Part shown: positions 6,407 to 15,720 of the stretch, one piece after another
Layout of the letters: every line of letters begins with the position of its first letter
Numbering within the stretch: position 1 is the stretch's first letter
Assembly (NCBI RefSeq): GCF_009707955.1
Contig: NZ_WMDQ01000016.1
Location: forward strand, 1-64,000
DNA: 64,000 nt
DNA from: Flavobacterium sp. LC2016-13
GTDB taxonomy: Bacteria > Bacteroidota > Bacteroidia > Flavobacteriales > Flavobacteriaceae
Direction of reading: 5' to 3'
The notes under the pieces: generated by a model
Seen by the model: only the letters and a program-made list of their open reading frames with translations
Database searches by the model: none
Told to the model about the DNA's origin: nothing
Program-made: the position numbers and the translations under genes

Positions 6407-8917
6407 ATGGAAGTTTTTCTTTTAGTAGTTTTATTTTGTCTTTTAATTTACGTTCTCAATACAATAAAAGGTCGTTTTGACAGTCTCGAAGACGACATTA
6501 AAAGACTTAGCAAAAAAATAGATCTTCTAAAAGTTACCGAAAAACCTATTGAAAATCTTCAGCCAACGCCAATTCCTGTTATTAAACATGAGGAAATTAA
6601 GATTACACCAGAGCAATCGAAACCAATAATTCCTGAACCACTTAAAAAAGAAGTTCCGGAAGAAAAAATAAGTGATGAAGAATTAGAAAAAATTGCTTTA
6701 TCTGCAAGTATACATACTCCACCTAAACCGGTTGAGCCTAAAGTAGCTCCAAAACCTTTTGTTCCTGTTGAGCCGGAAAAATCATTCTGGGAAAATTTTA
6801 AAGAACAAAATCCGGATTTAGAAAAATTTATTGGAGAAAACCTAATCAACAAAATTGGTGTTTTAATTCTGGTTTTAGGAATTAGTTATTTTGTAAAATA
6901 TGCTATCGACAAAGACTGGATCAACGAACCGGCACGTGTTGGAATTGGTGTTTTATGTGGCGTTCTTGTAATGGGAATTGCGCATAAACTCCGTAAAAAT
7001 TATGCTGCTTTTAGTTCTGTTATTGTGGCGGGCGCGATTGCCATTTTTTACTTTACAATCGGAATCGCTTTTCATGATTATCATTTATTCAATCAAACTG
7101 TCGCCTTTAGTATAATGGTTGTTATAACCGCTTTTAGTGCGCTGGTTTCATTATCGTATAACCGAATCGAACTTGCCGTTCTTTCCTTAATTGGAGGTTT
7201 TGCAGTTCCGTTTATGGTCAGTACGGGCGAAGGAAATTATGTCGTTCTTTTTAGTTATATCATTATTCTGAACATCGGAATATTAGCTATCGCTTATTAT
7301 AAAAAATGGAATCTTGTCAATGTTCTTGCTTACCTATTTACTGTTCTGTTATATGGCGGATGGTTGTTTAAAGACATCAGCTCCGGAAAACCACATTATG
7401 TTGGGGCGCTTTCATTTGGTTTTGCTTTCTACTTCATTTTTATTTTAATGAATATCATTAATAATATTAAATCAAAAGGAGAATTCTCAAAAACACAATT
7501 AACCATTTTAGCCAGCAATACCTTTTTGTTTTATGCCGCAGGAATGGTTATTTTAAAAGATTATCATCCCGAATACAGAGGCTTATTTACGGCAACTATA
7601 GCATTATTAAATTTGGTGTATGCTACATTTTTATATAAAAAATTCGGTTTAGACAAAAAGGCCGTTTATTTATTAATTGGATTAACGCTAACTTTTATAA
7701 CACTTGCCATCCCTATTCAGTTTGAAGGCAACTATATCACATTATTCTGGGCAGCCGAAGCCGTTTTATTATTATGGCTTTCTCAAAAATCTAAAATTTC
7801 AAGCTATCGATTTGGCTCGTTAATCGTTCATATTTTAATGCTTTTTAGTCTGATTATGGATTGGAATAAATACTATAGAAGCGATTTAGCCCTAAATATC
7901 ATTATTAATCCAATATTTAGCACAGGTATTTTTGCTTCATGTTCCTTATTTGCAGTTTTATATCTATTAAAAAAAGAATCACAGGAAAATTCTTCATTTA
8001 ATAGCATATTTGATCCTGAAACATATAAAAACAGTTTTTTAGGAACTGGTCTTTTAATAACTTATTTAACTGGTTTATTTGAAGTTATTTATCAATCTAA
8101 CAATCATATCGAAAGTATTTACAGCGCCATTTCGTTACCAATCTTGTATCATTTACTGTTTTCTATAGTATTTTCTTCATTCATCATCAAGAAAAAAACA
8201 TTATCAGGATATCAAGCTGCAACCGTACTGATTGTTGTTAATATTGTTTTATTTGCATTTTGGTTTTCGAACTACCCATTTTTAGAACACAAAGAAATCA
8301 TCGGTTCCGGAACCGGAAAATCAATTGCTTTTTATTTGCATTATGTTACATTGTTTATCACGGTTTATGCTGCATATCAATTGTTTCAAATTAGTAAAAA
8401 AACTGATTTGGCTTTTTTTAAAAATAAATATTTTATCTGGGTAGCTTCTTTTTTTATTATCTACATTGCCAGTTCAGAAGTTATGCTTCATGGCCTTGTA
8501 TTTATGAATTCACCTGTTACAACTCAAAACATACAAGCAAGTTCTATGTATTTAAGTTACAAAAATGATTTGCCATACTTACGAGATTTCATTGCAGATG
8601 ACTTTATTGATTTAGCAAGAACTAAAATAATCAAAACAGGTTTTCCTATTCTTTGGGGAGTTTTAGCATTTATATTTCTAATCGTTGGTATAAAAAAGCA
8701 AGTTAAAACACTTCGAATTATTGCTTTAAGTTTACTTGGATTAACAATCGTAAAATTATTTTTCTACGACATCAGCAACATTTCCGAAACCGGAAAAATT
8801 ATATCGTTTATCCTTTTAGGAATCCTGATTTTGATCATCTCTTTTGTGTATCAAAAAATTAAAGTTTTAGTTATTGATGAAAACAAACCTACTAGTGAAA
8901 CCCATGAAATTAAATAG
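6407..8917 (+). CDS. DUF2339 domain membrane protein
   Basis: Polytopic inner-membrane protein of 836 residues. It has an N-terminal anchor (1-17), a coiled-coil and proline/lysine-rich cytosolic stretch to about 120, then the DUF2339 signature (ENLINKIGVLILVLGISYFVK region near 145-165) and roughly 20 hydrophobic segments. Function of the family is unknown. The next gene (DUF3999) overlaps its end by 14 bases, and this pairing is common in Bacteroidota, suggesting a joint envelope role. A TATATTTA element at 6370-6377 could be the promoter. Confidence 0.88.
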   Translation: MEVFLLVVLFCLLIYVLNTIKGRFDSLEDDIKRLSKKIDLLKVTEKPIENLQPTPIPVIKHEEIKITPEQSKPIIPEPLKKEVPEEKISDEELEKIALSASIHTPPKPVEPKVAPKPFVPVEPEKSFWENFKEQNPDLEKFIGENLINKIGVLILVLGISYFVKYAIDKDWINEPARVGIGVLCGVLVMGIAHKLRKNYAAFSSVIVAGAIAIFYFTIGIAFHDYHLFNQTVAFSIMVVITAFSALVSLSYNRIELAVLSLIGGFAVPFMVSTGEGNYVVLFSYIIILNIGILAIAYYKKWNLVNVLAYLFTVLLYGGWLFKDISSGKPHYVGALSFGFAFYFIFILMNIINNIKSKGEFSKTQLTILASNTFLFYAAGMVILKDYHPEYRGLFTATIALLNLVYATFLYKKFGLDKKAVYLLIGLTLTFITLAIPIQFEGNYITLFWAAEAVLLLWLSQKSKISSYRFGSLIVHILMLFSLIMDWNKYYRSDLALNIIINPIFSTGIFASCSLFAVLYLLKKESQENSSFNSIFDPETYKNSFLGTGLLITYLTGLFEVIYQSNNHIESIYSAISLPILYHLLFSIVFSSFIIKKKTLSGYQAATVLIVVNIVLFAFWFSNYPFLEHKEIIGSGTGKSIAFYLHYVTLFITVYAAYQLFQISKKTDLAFFKNKYFIWVASFFIIYIASSEVMLHGLVFMNSPVTTQNIQASSMYLSYKNDLPYLRDFIADDFIDLARTKIIKTGFPILWGVLAFIFLIVGIKKQVKTLRIIALSLLGLTIVKLFFYDISNISETGKIISFILLGILILIISFVYQKIKVLVIDENKPTSETHEIK

Positions 8918-10130
8918 TCTTTTTATACTTTTATTTTTAACAAACCTTTCGTTTGCCCAATTTCAAACAACGGGAAAAATAAAAGAAGTTGCAGAAAACG
9001 GTTTCCATGAAATTGTTTTGTCTCCTGAAATCAGATCATATTCTAAACAAGATTTAAGCGACATCAGAATTTTTAATGCGAAAGGAATCGAGGTTCCGTA
9101 TTTTATCCAAAGTAATTCAGAAACATTATTAAGTACTTTTGAAGAATACACTATTGTTTCAAAAACAGTATCCCCAAAAAAAAGCACTTCTGTTATTGTT
9201 GCCATTCCATCCGTTAAAAACAACAACCAGCTTTCGTTATTTATTGCAAATGCCGATGTTGTAAAAAATTATTCTATATCAGGAAGCAACGATCAGACAG
9301 AATGGTTCGGAATATCAAATTCTCAAACTTTAGATAACTTAAACAGTTCATCAGAAACTAGTGTTGTAAAAACAATTTCATATCCGTTAAGCACATATAA
9401 ATATTTAAAAATTGATTTTGATGATCGAAAAACACTTCCAATTAATATTTTAAAAGTTGGAAATTTTAACGCTCAGCTTCAAAAAAACATATTGCAGGAA
9501 ATCAAACCTGAAAAATTCGTCAGAACTGAACTTACATCTCAAAAACAAACAGAAATTCATTTTCTTTTTGATGCGCCACAAATCATCAATCAAATTGCTT
9601 TTAAGATTTCGGAACCAACTTTTTACAAACGTAATGCTATTATTTACAAGAAAGTAAAACAACAAATAAAGCACAAATCAGAAATATACGACGAAGAAAT
9701 TGTTTCATTTGAATTAAATTCAAACACAAAAAACATTTTTACAATTCCTGAAATATTCGAAAAAGATTTCTACTTAAAAATAGAAAACAAAGACAATCAG
9801 CCTTTAACAATTTCATCTGTAAAATACAGTCAAAAACCCGTTTCTGTTATTGTAGATTTAAATGCAAATGAAAAGTACAGTCTAAAAACAGGCAATAAAA
9901 ACCTGAATGAACCTGAATATGATCTTTCTGATTTTAAAAATAGCATTACCGGAAAATTACCTCAAACCAACATTTACGAGATTAAACAAATTGTTTCATC
10001 GAAAAACCAAGCTGAGAAAAAATCTTTTTGGCAACAAGGATGGTTTATGTGGTTGTGTATTGTATTGGGCGGAATTACAATTTTATATTTCACGGCAAGT
10101 TTGGTTAAAGATTTAAAAGAGAAAAATTAG
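8904..10130 (+). CDS. DUF3999 domain protein
   Basis: Envelope protein with a signal peptide (MKLNSLFILLFLTNLSFAQ), a beta-rich periplasmic region of about 360 residues and a C-terminal membrane anchor (WFMWLCIVLGGITILYFTA) followed by a short basic tail. I chose the ATG at 8904 over one ten codons earlier because the signal peptide begins there. It overlaps the DUF2339 gene by 14 bases and is almost surely co-translated with it. Biochemical function unknown. Confidence 0.85.
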   Translation: MKLNSLFILLFLTNLSFAQFQTTGKIKEVAENGFHEIVLSPEIRSYSKQDLSDIRIFNAKGIEVPYFIQSNSETLLSTFEEYTIVSKTVSPKKSTSVIVAIPSVKNNNQLSLFIANADVVKNYSISGSNDQTEWFGISNSQTLDNLNSSSETSVVKTISYPLSTYKYLKIDFDDRKTLPINILKVGNFNAQLQKNILQEIKPEKFVRTELTSQKQTEIHFLFDAPQIINQIAFKISEPTFYKRNAIIYKKVKQQIKHKSEIYDEEIVSFELNSNTKNIFTIPEIFEKDFYLKIENKDNQPLTISSVKYSQKPVSVIVDLNANEKYSLKTGNKNLNEPEYDLSDFKNSITGKLPQTNIYEIKQIVSSKNQAEKKSFWQQGWFMWLCIVLGGITILYFTASLVKDLKEKN

Positions 10131-10367
10131 TTTAAATCTAAAGTGAAATTCATGTTTGTAAATTAAATTTTAACTATATTGAATTTTGAGAGCGTTTTAA
10201 AGAAAAAATAGTGCGGGTTTTCATATCTGTTTTTCCTTATTCTAAAAATTAAAATCCGCTAAACACGCACGAAACAACGGTAAATCAAAGTTTATCAAAT
10301 GTTAACAAAATAGATTTTCAAAAACCATAAATAATTGTATTTTTACGGTTCAAAATTCAGAAAATAA

Positions 10368-11135
10368 ATGGGCAAAATCATTGCGATTGCTAATCAAAAA
10401 GGAGGCGTTGGAAAGACTACTACATCTGTAAATCTTGCAGCCTCATTAGGTGTTTTAGAAAAGAAAGTATTATTGATTGATGCTGATCCTCAGGCAAATG
10501 CTACGTCTGGTCTTGGGATTGATGTAGAATCTGTTGAAATCGGTACCTATCAAATACTTGAACATAGTCACACCCCAAAAGAAACTATAGTTCAATGTTC
10601 AGCTCCAAATGTTGATGTGATACCTGCTCACATTGACCTTGTTGCCATCGAAATCGAATTGGTTGATAAAGAAAACAGAGAATATATGCTTAAAAAAGCA
10701 TTAGAAAGTGTAAAAGATGAATATGATTACATCATCATCGACTGTGCGCCTTCTCTGGGATTATTAACTTTGAATGCTTTAACAGCGGCTGATTCTGTAG
10801 TTATTCCAATTCAGTGTGAATATTTTGCACTTGAAGGATTAGGGAAATTATTGAACACGATAAAAAGTATTCAAAAAATTCACAACCCGGATCTTGATAT
10901 CGAAGGATTGTTACTAACAATGTACGATTCCAGATTACGTTTATCAAATCAGGTTGTAGAAGAGGTTCAAAAACACTTTAACGATATGGTTTTTGATACC
11001 GTTATTCAGCGAAATGTAAAATTAAGCGAAGCTCCAAGTTTTGGCGAAAGCATCATCAATTATGACGCAACCAGCAAAGGAGCAGTTAATTACATTAACT
11101 TAGCTCAAGAAATTATAAAGAAAAACAGTAAATAG
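10368..11135 (+). CDS. parA: ParA/Soj chromosome-partition ATPase
   Basis: Deviant-Walker ATPase of 255 residues that binds DNA nonspecifically and positions ParB-parS complexes during chromosome segregation. KGGVGKTT is at 11-18 with the signature Lys11, and the LLIDADPQ motif is at about 35-42. The length matches chromosomal Soj proteins rather than plasmid ParA with an N-terminal HTH. parB follows 5 bases downstream. Confidence 0.96.
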   Translation: MGKIIAIANQKGGVGKTTTSVNLAASLGVLEKKVLLIDADPQANATSGLGIDVESVEIGTYQILEHSHTPKETIVQCSAPNVDVIPAHIDLVAIEIELVDKENREYMLKKALESVKDEYDYIIIDCAPSLGLLTLNALTAADSVVIPIQCEYFALEGLGKLLNTIKSIQKIHNPDLDIEGLLLTMYDSRLRLSNQVVEEVQKHFNDMVFDTVIQRNVKLSEAPSFGESIINYDATSKGAVNYINLAQEIIKKNSK

Positions 11136-11140
11136 TTTTT

Positions 11141-12043
11141 ATGACAAAAGCAATTAAAAAACAAGCCTTAGGTAGAGGATTATCAGCATTATTAAAAGAT
11201 CCGGAAAATGACATTGTATCAGTAGAAGACAAAAATGCTGACAAAGTTGTTGGAAATATTATTGAGCTTGAAATAAGTGCTATAGAAATAAATCCGTTTC
11301 AGCCTAGAAGCAATTTTAATGAAGAATCGTTACGCGAATTAGCCACTTCTATTAAAGAACTTGGTGTAATTCAACCTATTACTGTTCGTAAATTAGACTT
11401 TAATAAATATCAGTTAATTTCTGGAGAACGTCGTTTGCGTGCTTCAACTTTAGTTGGCTTAACTACGGTTCCCGCTTACATTCGTATTGCGAATGATAAC
11501 GAATCATTGGTTATGGCTTTGGTTGAAAATATTCAACGTCATGACTTAGACCCAATTGAGATCGCTCTTTCTTACCAACGTTTAATTGACGAAATTCAAT
11601 TAACGCAAGAACAAATGAGCGAACGTGTGGGTAAAAAACGTTCTACAATTGCTAATTATTTACGTCTTTTAAAACTTGATCCGATTATTCAAACAGGTAT
11701 TCGTGACGGTTTTATTAGTATGGGACACGGCCGTGCCATCATCAATATTGAAGATTTAGATATTCAGACTGATATTTACCAAAAAATCGTAAGTCAGAAT
11801 TTATCCGTTCGTGAAACAGAAACATTAGTAAAAAATTATCACGAAAGCTTAAAACCAAAAGTAGAAGGAAAACCTAAAGCTGATTCTTCATTTGTAGTTA
11901 GAGAAACACAAAAAAATACTTTCAACGACTATTTTGGTTCAAAAGTTGATATTAAAGTCGCTGGTAACGGAAAAGGAAAAATTACAATTCCTTTTAGTTC
12001 TGAAGCCGATTTTAATCGAATTATAAAATTAATAAACGGATAG
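11141..12043 (+). CDS. parB: ParB/Spo0J partition protein
   Basis: CTP-dependent DNA clamp that loads at parS. It has an N-terminal ParA-stimulating peptide (KQALGRGLSALL), the ParB/Srx domain with CTP-binding GERRLRA at 95-101 and ENIQRHDL at 129-136, a helix-turn-helix around 155-178, and a C-terminal dimerisation domain ending near 300. It follows parA in an operon and its TAG overlaps the next gene's GTG start by one base. No convincing parS was seen in the window. Confidence 0.96.
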   Translation: MTKAIKKQALGRGLSALLKDPENDIVSVEDKNADKVVGNIIELEISAIEINPFQPRSNFNEESLRELATSIKELGVIQPITVRKLDFNKYQLISGERRLRASTLVGLTTVPAYIRIANDNESLVMALVENIQRHDLDPIEIALSYQRLIDEIQLTQEQMSERVGKKRSTIANYLRLLKLDPIIQTGIRDGFISMGHGRAIINIEDLDIQTDIYQKIVSQNLSVRETETLVKNYHESLKPKVEGKPKADSSFVVRETQKNTFNDYFGSKVDIKVAGNGKGKITIPFSSEADFNRIIKLING

Positions 12044-12603
12044 TGAATAAAATTGTCCCCATAAGTCTTTTGTTCTTTCTCTTAGGAACCGTCTCTCTTT
12101 TTGCCCAGGCAAAAAAAGAAACGGTTTTGATCGCTAAAGACACTACTAAGTTAGAAGAAATAGATCCGCTTACGCCAGCAAAAGCAGCTTTTTACTCCGC
12201 AATTTTACCAGGTTTAGGTCAGGCATACAATAAAAAGTACTGGAAAATTCCATTAGTTTACGGAGCAATTGGAACCAGTTTATATTTCTACATTGACAAT
12301 AACAACAAATATCGTGATTATCGTAATGCCTACAAACGAAGATTAGAAGGCTATAATAATGATAAATATGATTTTCTAGATGACAGCAGGCTTATTGCCG
12401 GGCAAAAATTCTATCAGCGAAACAGAGATTTATCAGCCTTATTTGTAGTTGCTTTTTACGCTTTAAACATTATCGACGCCAATGTTGACGCTGCTTTAAT
12501 TCAGTTTAATGTAAACGAAAGATTGTCAATGAAACCTGAAATTTACCCCAACGATGTAACATTTAAACCAAATGTTGGACTAACTTTTAATTACAAGTTT
12601 TAA
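12043..12603 (+). CDS. DUF5683 domain protein
   Basis: 186 residues, with a GTG start overlapping the parB stop by one base. It has an N-terminal signal peptide ending near FAQ (residue 22), the DUF5683 core with AAFYSAILPGLGQAYNKKYWKIP (about 49-71), a hydrophobic segment, charged repeats and a second hydrophobic stretch. Probably envelope-associated. The function is unknown, but in Flavobacteriia this gene is regularly placed between parB and dapB. Confidence 0.85.
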   Translation: MNKIVPISLLFFLLGTVSLFAQAKKETVLIAKDTTKLEEIDPLTPAKAAFYSAILPGLGQAYNKKYWKIPLVYGAIGTSLYFYIDNNNKYRDYRNAYKRRLEGYNNDKYDFLDDSRLIAGQKFYQRNRDLSALFVVAFYALNIIDANVDAALIQFNVNERLSMKPEIYPNDVTFKPNVGLTFNYKF

Positions 12604-12646
12604 CTAGATTTCATTTCTATTTAAAATTCAAAAAAATATACACAAA

Positions 12647-13348
12647 ATGAAAATTGCGCTTTTAGGATACGGAAAAATGGGTAAAGTAATCGAGCGAATT
12701 GCTTTAGAAAGAGGTCATGAAATTGTTTTAAAAAAGGACGAATTCAACACTTACGACGGACTTTCTACAGCAGATGTTGCCATCGATTTTAGCGTTCCTA
12801 CTGCAGCCGTAGCAAATATTTCGAATGCTTTTAATGCAAATGTTCCTGTCGTTTCAGGCACAACAGGCTGGTTAGAACATTTTGATGAAATGACAGCACT
12901 TTGTAATGAAAAACAAAGCGGCTTTATTTCAAGTTCTAATTTTAGTTTAGGAGTAAATATTTTCTTTGAACTAAATGAATATTTAGCTAAAATAATGTCA
13001 CAATTTGATTCGTATAAAGTGACAATGGAAGAAATTCATCATACTCAAAAACTAGATGCGCCAAGCGGAACTGCAATTTCGTTAGCAAAAGGCGTTATTG
13101 AAAACAGTAATTACGCAAACTGGACTTTAGACGAGGCAAAAAACAACGAAATTCATATTGAAGCAAAAAGAATTGGTGATGTTCCTGGAACTCATACTGT
13201 AACTTACGATTCAATTGTAGACAGCATCGAACTTAAACATACTGCGCACAATCGTGAAGGTTTTGCTCTTGGTGCCGTGATTGCTGCCGAATGGTTAGCC
13301 GGTAAAAAGGGAATTTATAGTATGAAAGATGTTTTAAACTTAAAATAA
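12647..13348 (+). CDS. dapB: 4-hydroxy-tetrahydrodipicolinate reductase
   Basis: Cytosolic NAD(P)H-dependent enzyme of the diaminopimelate/lysine pathway that reduces hydroxy-tetrahydrodipicolinate. GYGKMGK at 7-13 binds the nucleotide, GTTGW is at 71-75, and the active-site block EEIHHTQKLDAPSGTA is at 128-143 with His131/132 and Lys135. At 233 residues it is a little shorter than the E. coli enzyme. It sits 43 bases after the DUF5683 gene in the same operon. Confidence 0.96.
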   Translation: MKIALLGYGKMGKVIERIALERGHEIVLKKDEFNTYDGLSTADVAIDFSVPTAAVANISNAFNANVPVVSGTTGWLEHFDEMTALCNEKQSGFISSSNFSLGVNIFFELNEYLAKIMSQFDSYKVTMEEIHHTQKLDAPSGTAISLAKGVIENSNYANWTLDEAKNNEIHIEAKRIGDVPGTHTVTYDSIVDSIELKHTAHNREGFALGAVIAAEWLAGKKGIYSMKDVLNLK

Positions 13349-13410
13349 ACAGATTTAAATTTTAAGGCCAAAATCAAAAACCTTAAACTTGAAACTTTAA
13401 ACAATATATT

Positions 13411-14964
13411 ATGACACTATATCTTTGGTTTGTTTTTTTCTTAGCAGTACAAGTTATTCATTTTATAGGAACATGGAAATTGTATCAGGCAGCCGGCAGA
13501 AAAACCTGGGAAGCTGCAATTCCTGTATATAATTCTATAATTTTAATGAAAATTATTAGTCGACCAACCTGGTGGACATTGTTACTTTTTATTCCAATTA
13601 TTAACCTAATTATGTTTCCGGTTGTTTGGGTTGAAACTTTAAGAACGTTTGGTAAAAAAACAACTTTAGATACTATTCTTGGAATTTTTACACTTGGTTT
13701 TTACATCTATTATGTAAATTATACACAGAAATTAGAGTATAATGCTGATCGCAAATTAACTCCTGAAAACAAAACTGCTGACACTGTAAGTTCTTTACTT
13801 TTTGCCATTATTGTGGCAACTTTAGTACACACTTATTTAGTACAACCGTATACAATTCCGACTTCATCTTTAGAAAAATCATTATTAATTGGTGACTTTT
13901 TATTTGTAAGTAAAGTAAATTATGGCCCTAGAGTTCCTATGACAACAGTTGCGTTGCCAATGGTTCACGATACAATACCTTTTTTTAAAAGAAAATCATA
14001 CTTAAGCTGGCCACAATTGCCATACTTTAGATTACCTGCATTTGAAAAAATAAAAAGAACAGATATTGTCGTTTTTAACTGGCCGGTTGATACTGTCCAT
14101 TATTTCTACGAACCAAAAGGAAGACCCGGCGTAATAAAACCGATCGATAAAAAATCAAATTATGTAAAAAGATGTGTTGGTATTCCCGGCGACAGCTTAT
14201 CTATAAAAGACGGTTTTGTTTTTATCAATGGAAAAAAATTAGTTTTACCAGAACGTGCTAAACCACAATACTCCTATTCAGTTGCTTTAGACGGAAAAAC
14301 GCCTATCGATTTTGAAAGTTTACTGAAAGAATTAGATATTACTGACGGAGCTGGTTTTAAAAGCGAAAAAAGAGACACTCTTTACTTTAGAGCGCTAACA
14401 GAGGCGAGTGCAGAACGTCTTAAAAATACTCCTGGAATTACAGCCGTAATTAGACAAATTGATAGAGGAAATGATAATGCCATTTTCCCACACATCAACA
14501 AATGGAGTCAGGATAATTTTGGACCAATTTATATTCCTGAAGCAGGAAAAACGGTTGCCTTAACAAATGAATCACTTCCTTTTTACAAAGAAATCATCAC
14601 TAAATATGAGGGAAATACTTTAGAATTAGACGGTTCTCACTTTTTAATTAATGGAAAACAAGCTAATACATATACTTTCAAACAGAATTACTATTGGATG
14701 ATGGGAGATAACCGTCATAACTCTGAAGATAGCCGTTATTGGGGATATGTTCCTGAAAATCATATCGTAGGGAAACCAGTTTTTATCTGGATGAGCTGGG
14801 ATACAAACGGTAAAGGAATTAATAAAATTCGTTGGAACAGAGTTTTCACTACTGTTGATGGTGAAGGACAACCACAATCTTACTTTAAGTACTTCTTAAT
14901 ACTTCTTGCAGCTTATTTTGTTGGAGAATATTTCTGGAGAAAAAGAAAAGAAAACAAAGCATAA
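13411..14964 (+). CDS. lepB: Signal peptidase I (long Bacteroidota form)
   Basis: Membrane serine-lysine protease that removes signal peptides from exported proteins. At 517 residues it is much longer than usual. Residues 1-110 form a multi-TM DUF5684-like region, a further membrane segment lies at about 125-145, and the catalytic Ser is in PTSSLEKSL (Ser153) with the Lys in YVKRCVGIPGD (Lys253). An insertion of about 150 residues separates this from the GDNRHNSEDSRYWG block (about 430-443). A final TM and basic tail end the protein. It follows dapB by 62 bases. Confidence 0.95.
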   Translation: MTLYLWFVFFLAVQVIHFIGTWKLYQAAGRKTWEAAIPVYNSIILMKIISRPTWWTLLLFIPIINLIMFPVVWVETLRTFGKKTTLDTILGIFTLGFYIYYVNYTQKLEYNADRKLTPENKTADTVSSLLFAIIVATLVHTYLVQPYTIPTSSLEKSLLIGDFLFVSKVNYGPRVPMTTVALPMVHDTIPFFKRKSYLSWPQLPYFRLPAFEKIKRTDIVVFNWPVDTVHYFYEPKGRPGVIKPIDKKSNYVKRCVGIPGDSLSIKDGFVFINGKKLVLPERAKPQYSYSVALDGKTPIDFESLLKELDITDGAGFKSEKRDTLYFRALTEASAERLKNTPGITAVIRQIDRGNDNAIFPHINKWSQDNFGPIYIPEAGKTVALTNESLPFYKEIITKYEGNTLELDGSHFLINGKQANTYTFKQNYYWMMGDNRHNSEDSRYWGYVPENHIVGKPVFIWMSWDTNGKGINKIRWNRVFTTVDGEGQPQSYFKYFLILLAAYFVGEYFWRKRKENKA

Positions 14965-14986
14965 AACGTTAATTCGTTGAACTGAT

Positions 14987-15028
14987 AAATCGTTTAATCG
15001 TATCTTAAAAAGTACGGTTAAACGATTT
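14987..15028. terminator. Hairpin after lepB built from CGTTTAA repeats
   Basis: AAATCGTTTAATCGTA (from 14987) pairs with TACGGTTAAACGATTT (15013-15028) across a short loop. There is no clear T-run. The same words recur at 34493-34567 after lipA. Confidence 0.45.
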
Positions 15029-15050
15029 ACCGATTAAACAAAAAATCACA

Positions 15051-15665
15051 ATGAACTCTTTAATACTTCCTACCTATTTTCCGTCAATTAGCCACTTTGC
15101 AGTTATGGCTCAATCTGAAAATATTACTTTTGAAATGGAAGATAATTTTCAAAAACAAACCAACAGAAACCGTACTTATATTTATAGTCCAAACGGGATT
15201 CAGTTATTGAATATTCCTGTAAAGCATTCTAAAACATTACATCAAAAAACAAAAGATGTTTTAATTGAGAATGAATTTGACTGGCAAAAACAGCATTTTA
15301 AATCTTTAGAAGCAGGATATAGAAGTTCTCCTTTTTTTGAGTTTTTTGAAGATGACATTCGTCCAGTTTTCGAAAAACAACATACATTCCTGATGGATTT
15401 AAATATGGAAGTTTTAGATATTGTGACTAAATGTTTACGAATGAAATTAGAGTTCGGAAAAACTACTGAATATTTTGTTGAAGCTGAAAACATGACTGAT
15501 TTCAGAATTCTGGCGAACGGAAAAAAAGATCCTAATTCATTCGAAAAATATACTCAGGTTTTCGACGATAAACATGGCTTTATAAATAATTTAAGTGTAT
15601 TGGATTTGCTTTTTAACGAAGGTAAATTTGCAATGGATTATCTAAAAACACAGAAACTTCTATAA
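15051..15665 (+). CDS. WbqC family protein
   Basis: 204-residue protein of the WbqC-like family, of unproven biochemistry. Members occur near O-antigen and sugar-modification genes and, in Bacteroidota, next to lepB. The N-terminus LPTYFPSISHFAVMAQSE and the RNRTYIYSPNGIQLLNIPV block fit the family. No signal peptide or membrane span is visible, so it is likely cytosolic. It is the last gene of the parAB-dapB-lepB block; the next genes converge on it. Confidence 0.85.
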   Translation: MNSLILPTYFPSISHFAVMAQSENITFEMEDNFQKQTNRNRTYIYSPNGIQLLNIPVKHSKTLHQKTKDVLIENEFDWQKQHFKSLEAGYRSSPFFEFFEDDIRPVFEKQHTFLMDLNMEVLDIVTKCLRMKLEFGKTTEYFVEAENMTDFRILANGKKDPNSFEKYTQVFDDKHGFINNLSVLDLLFNEGKFAMDYLKTQKLL

Positions 15666-15720
15666 GCGTTTTTATATTTTTGTGGAATTTGGAATTTAAA
15701 AATTGATGTTTCTTTTAAAT

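Noticed and set aside
8874..8903. Upstream start for the DUF3999 gene
   Set aside because: Starting at 8904 gives a clean signal peptide; the extra ten residues would precede it and overlap more of the DUF2339 gene.
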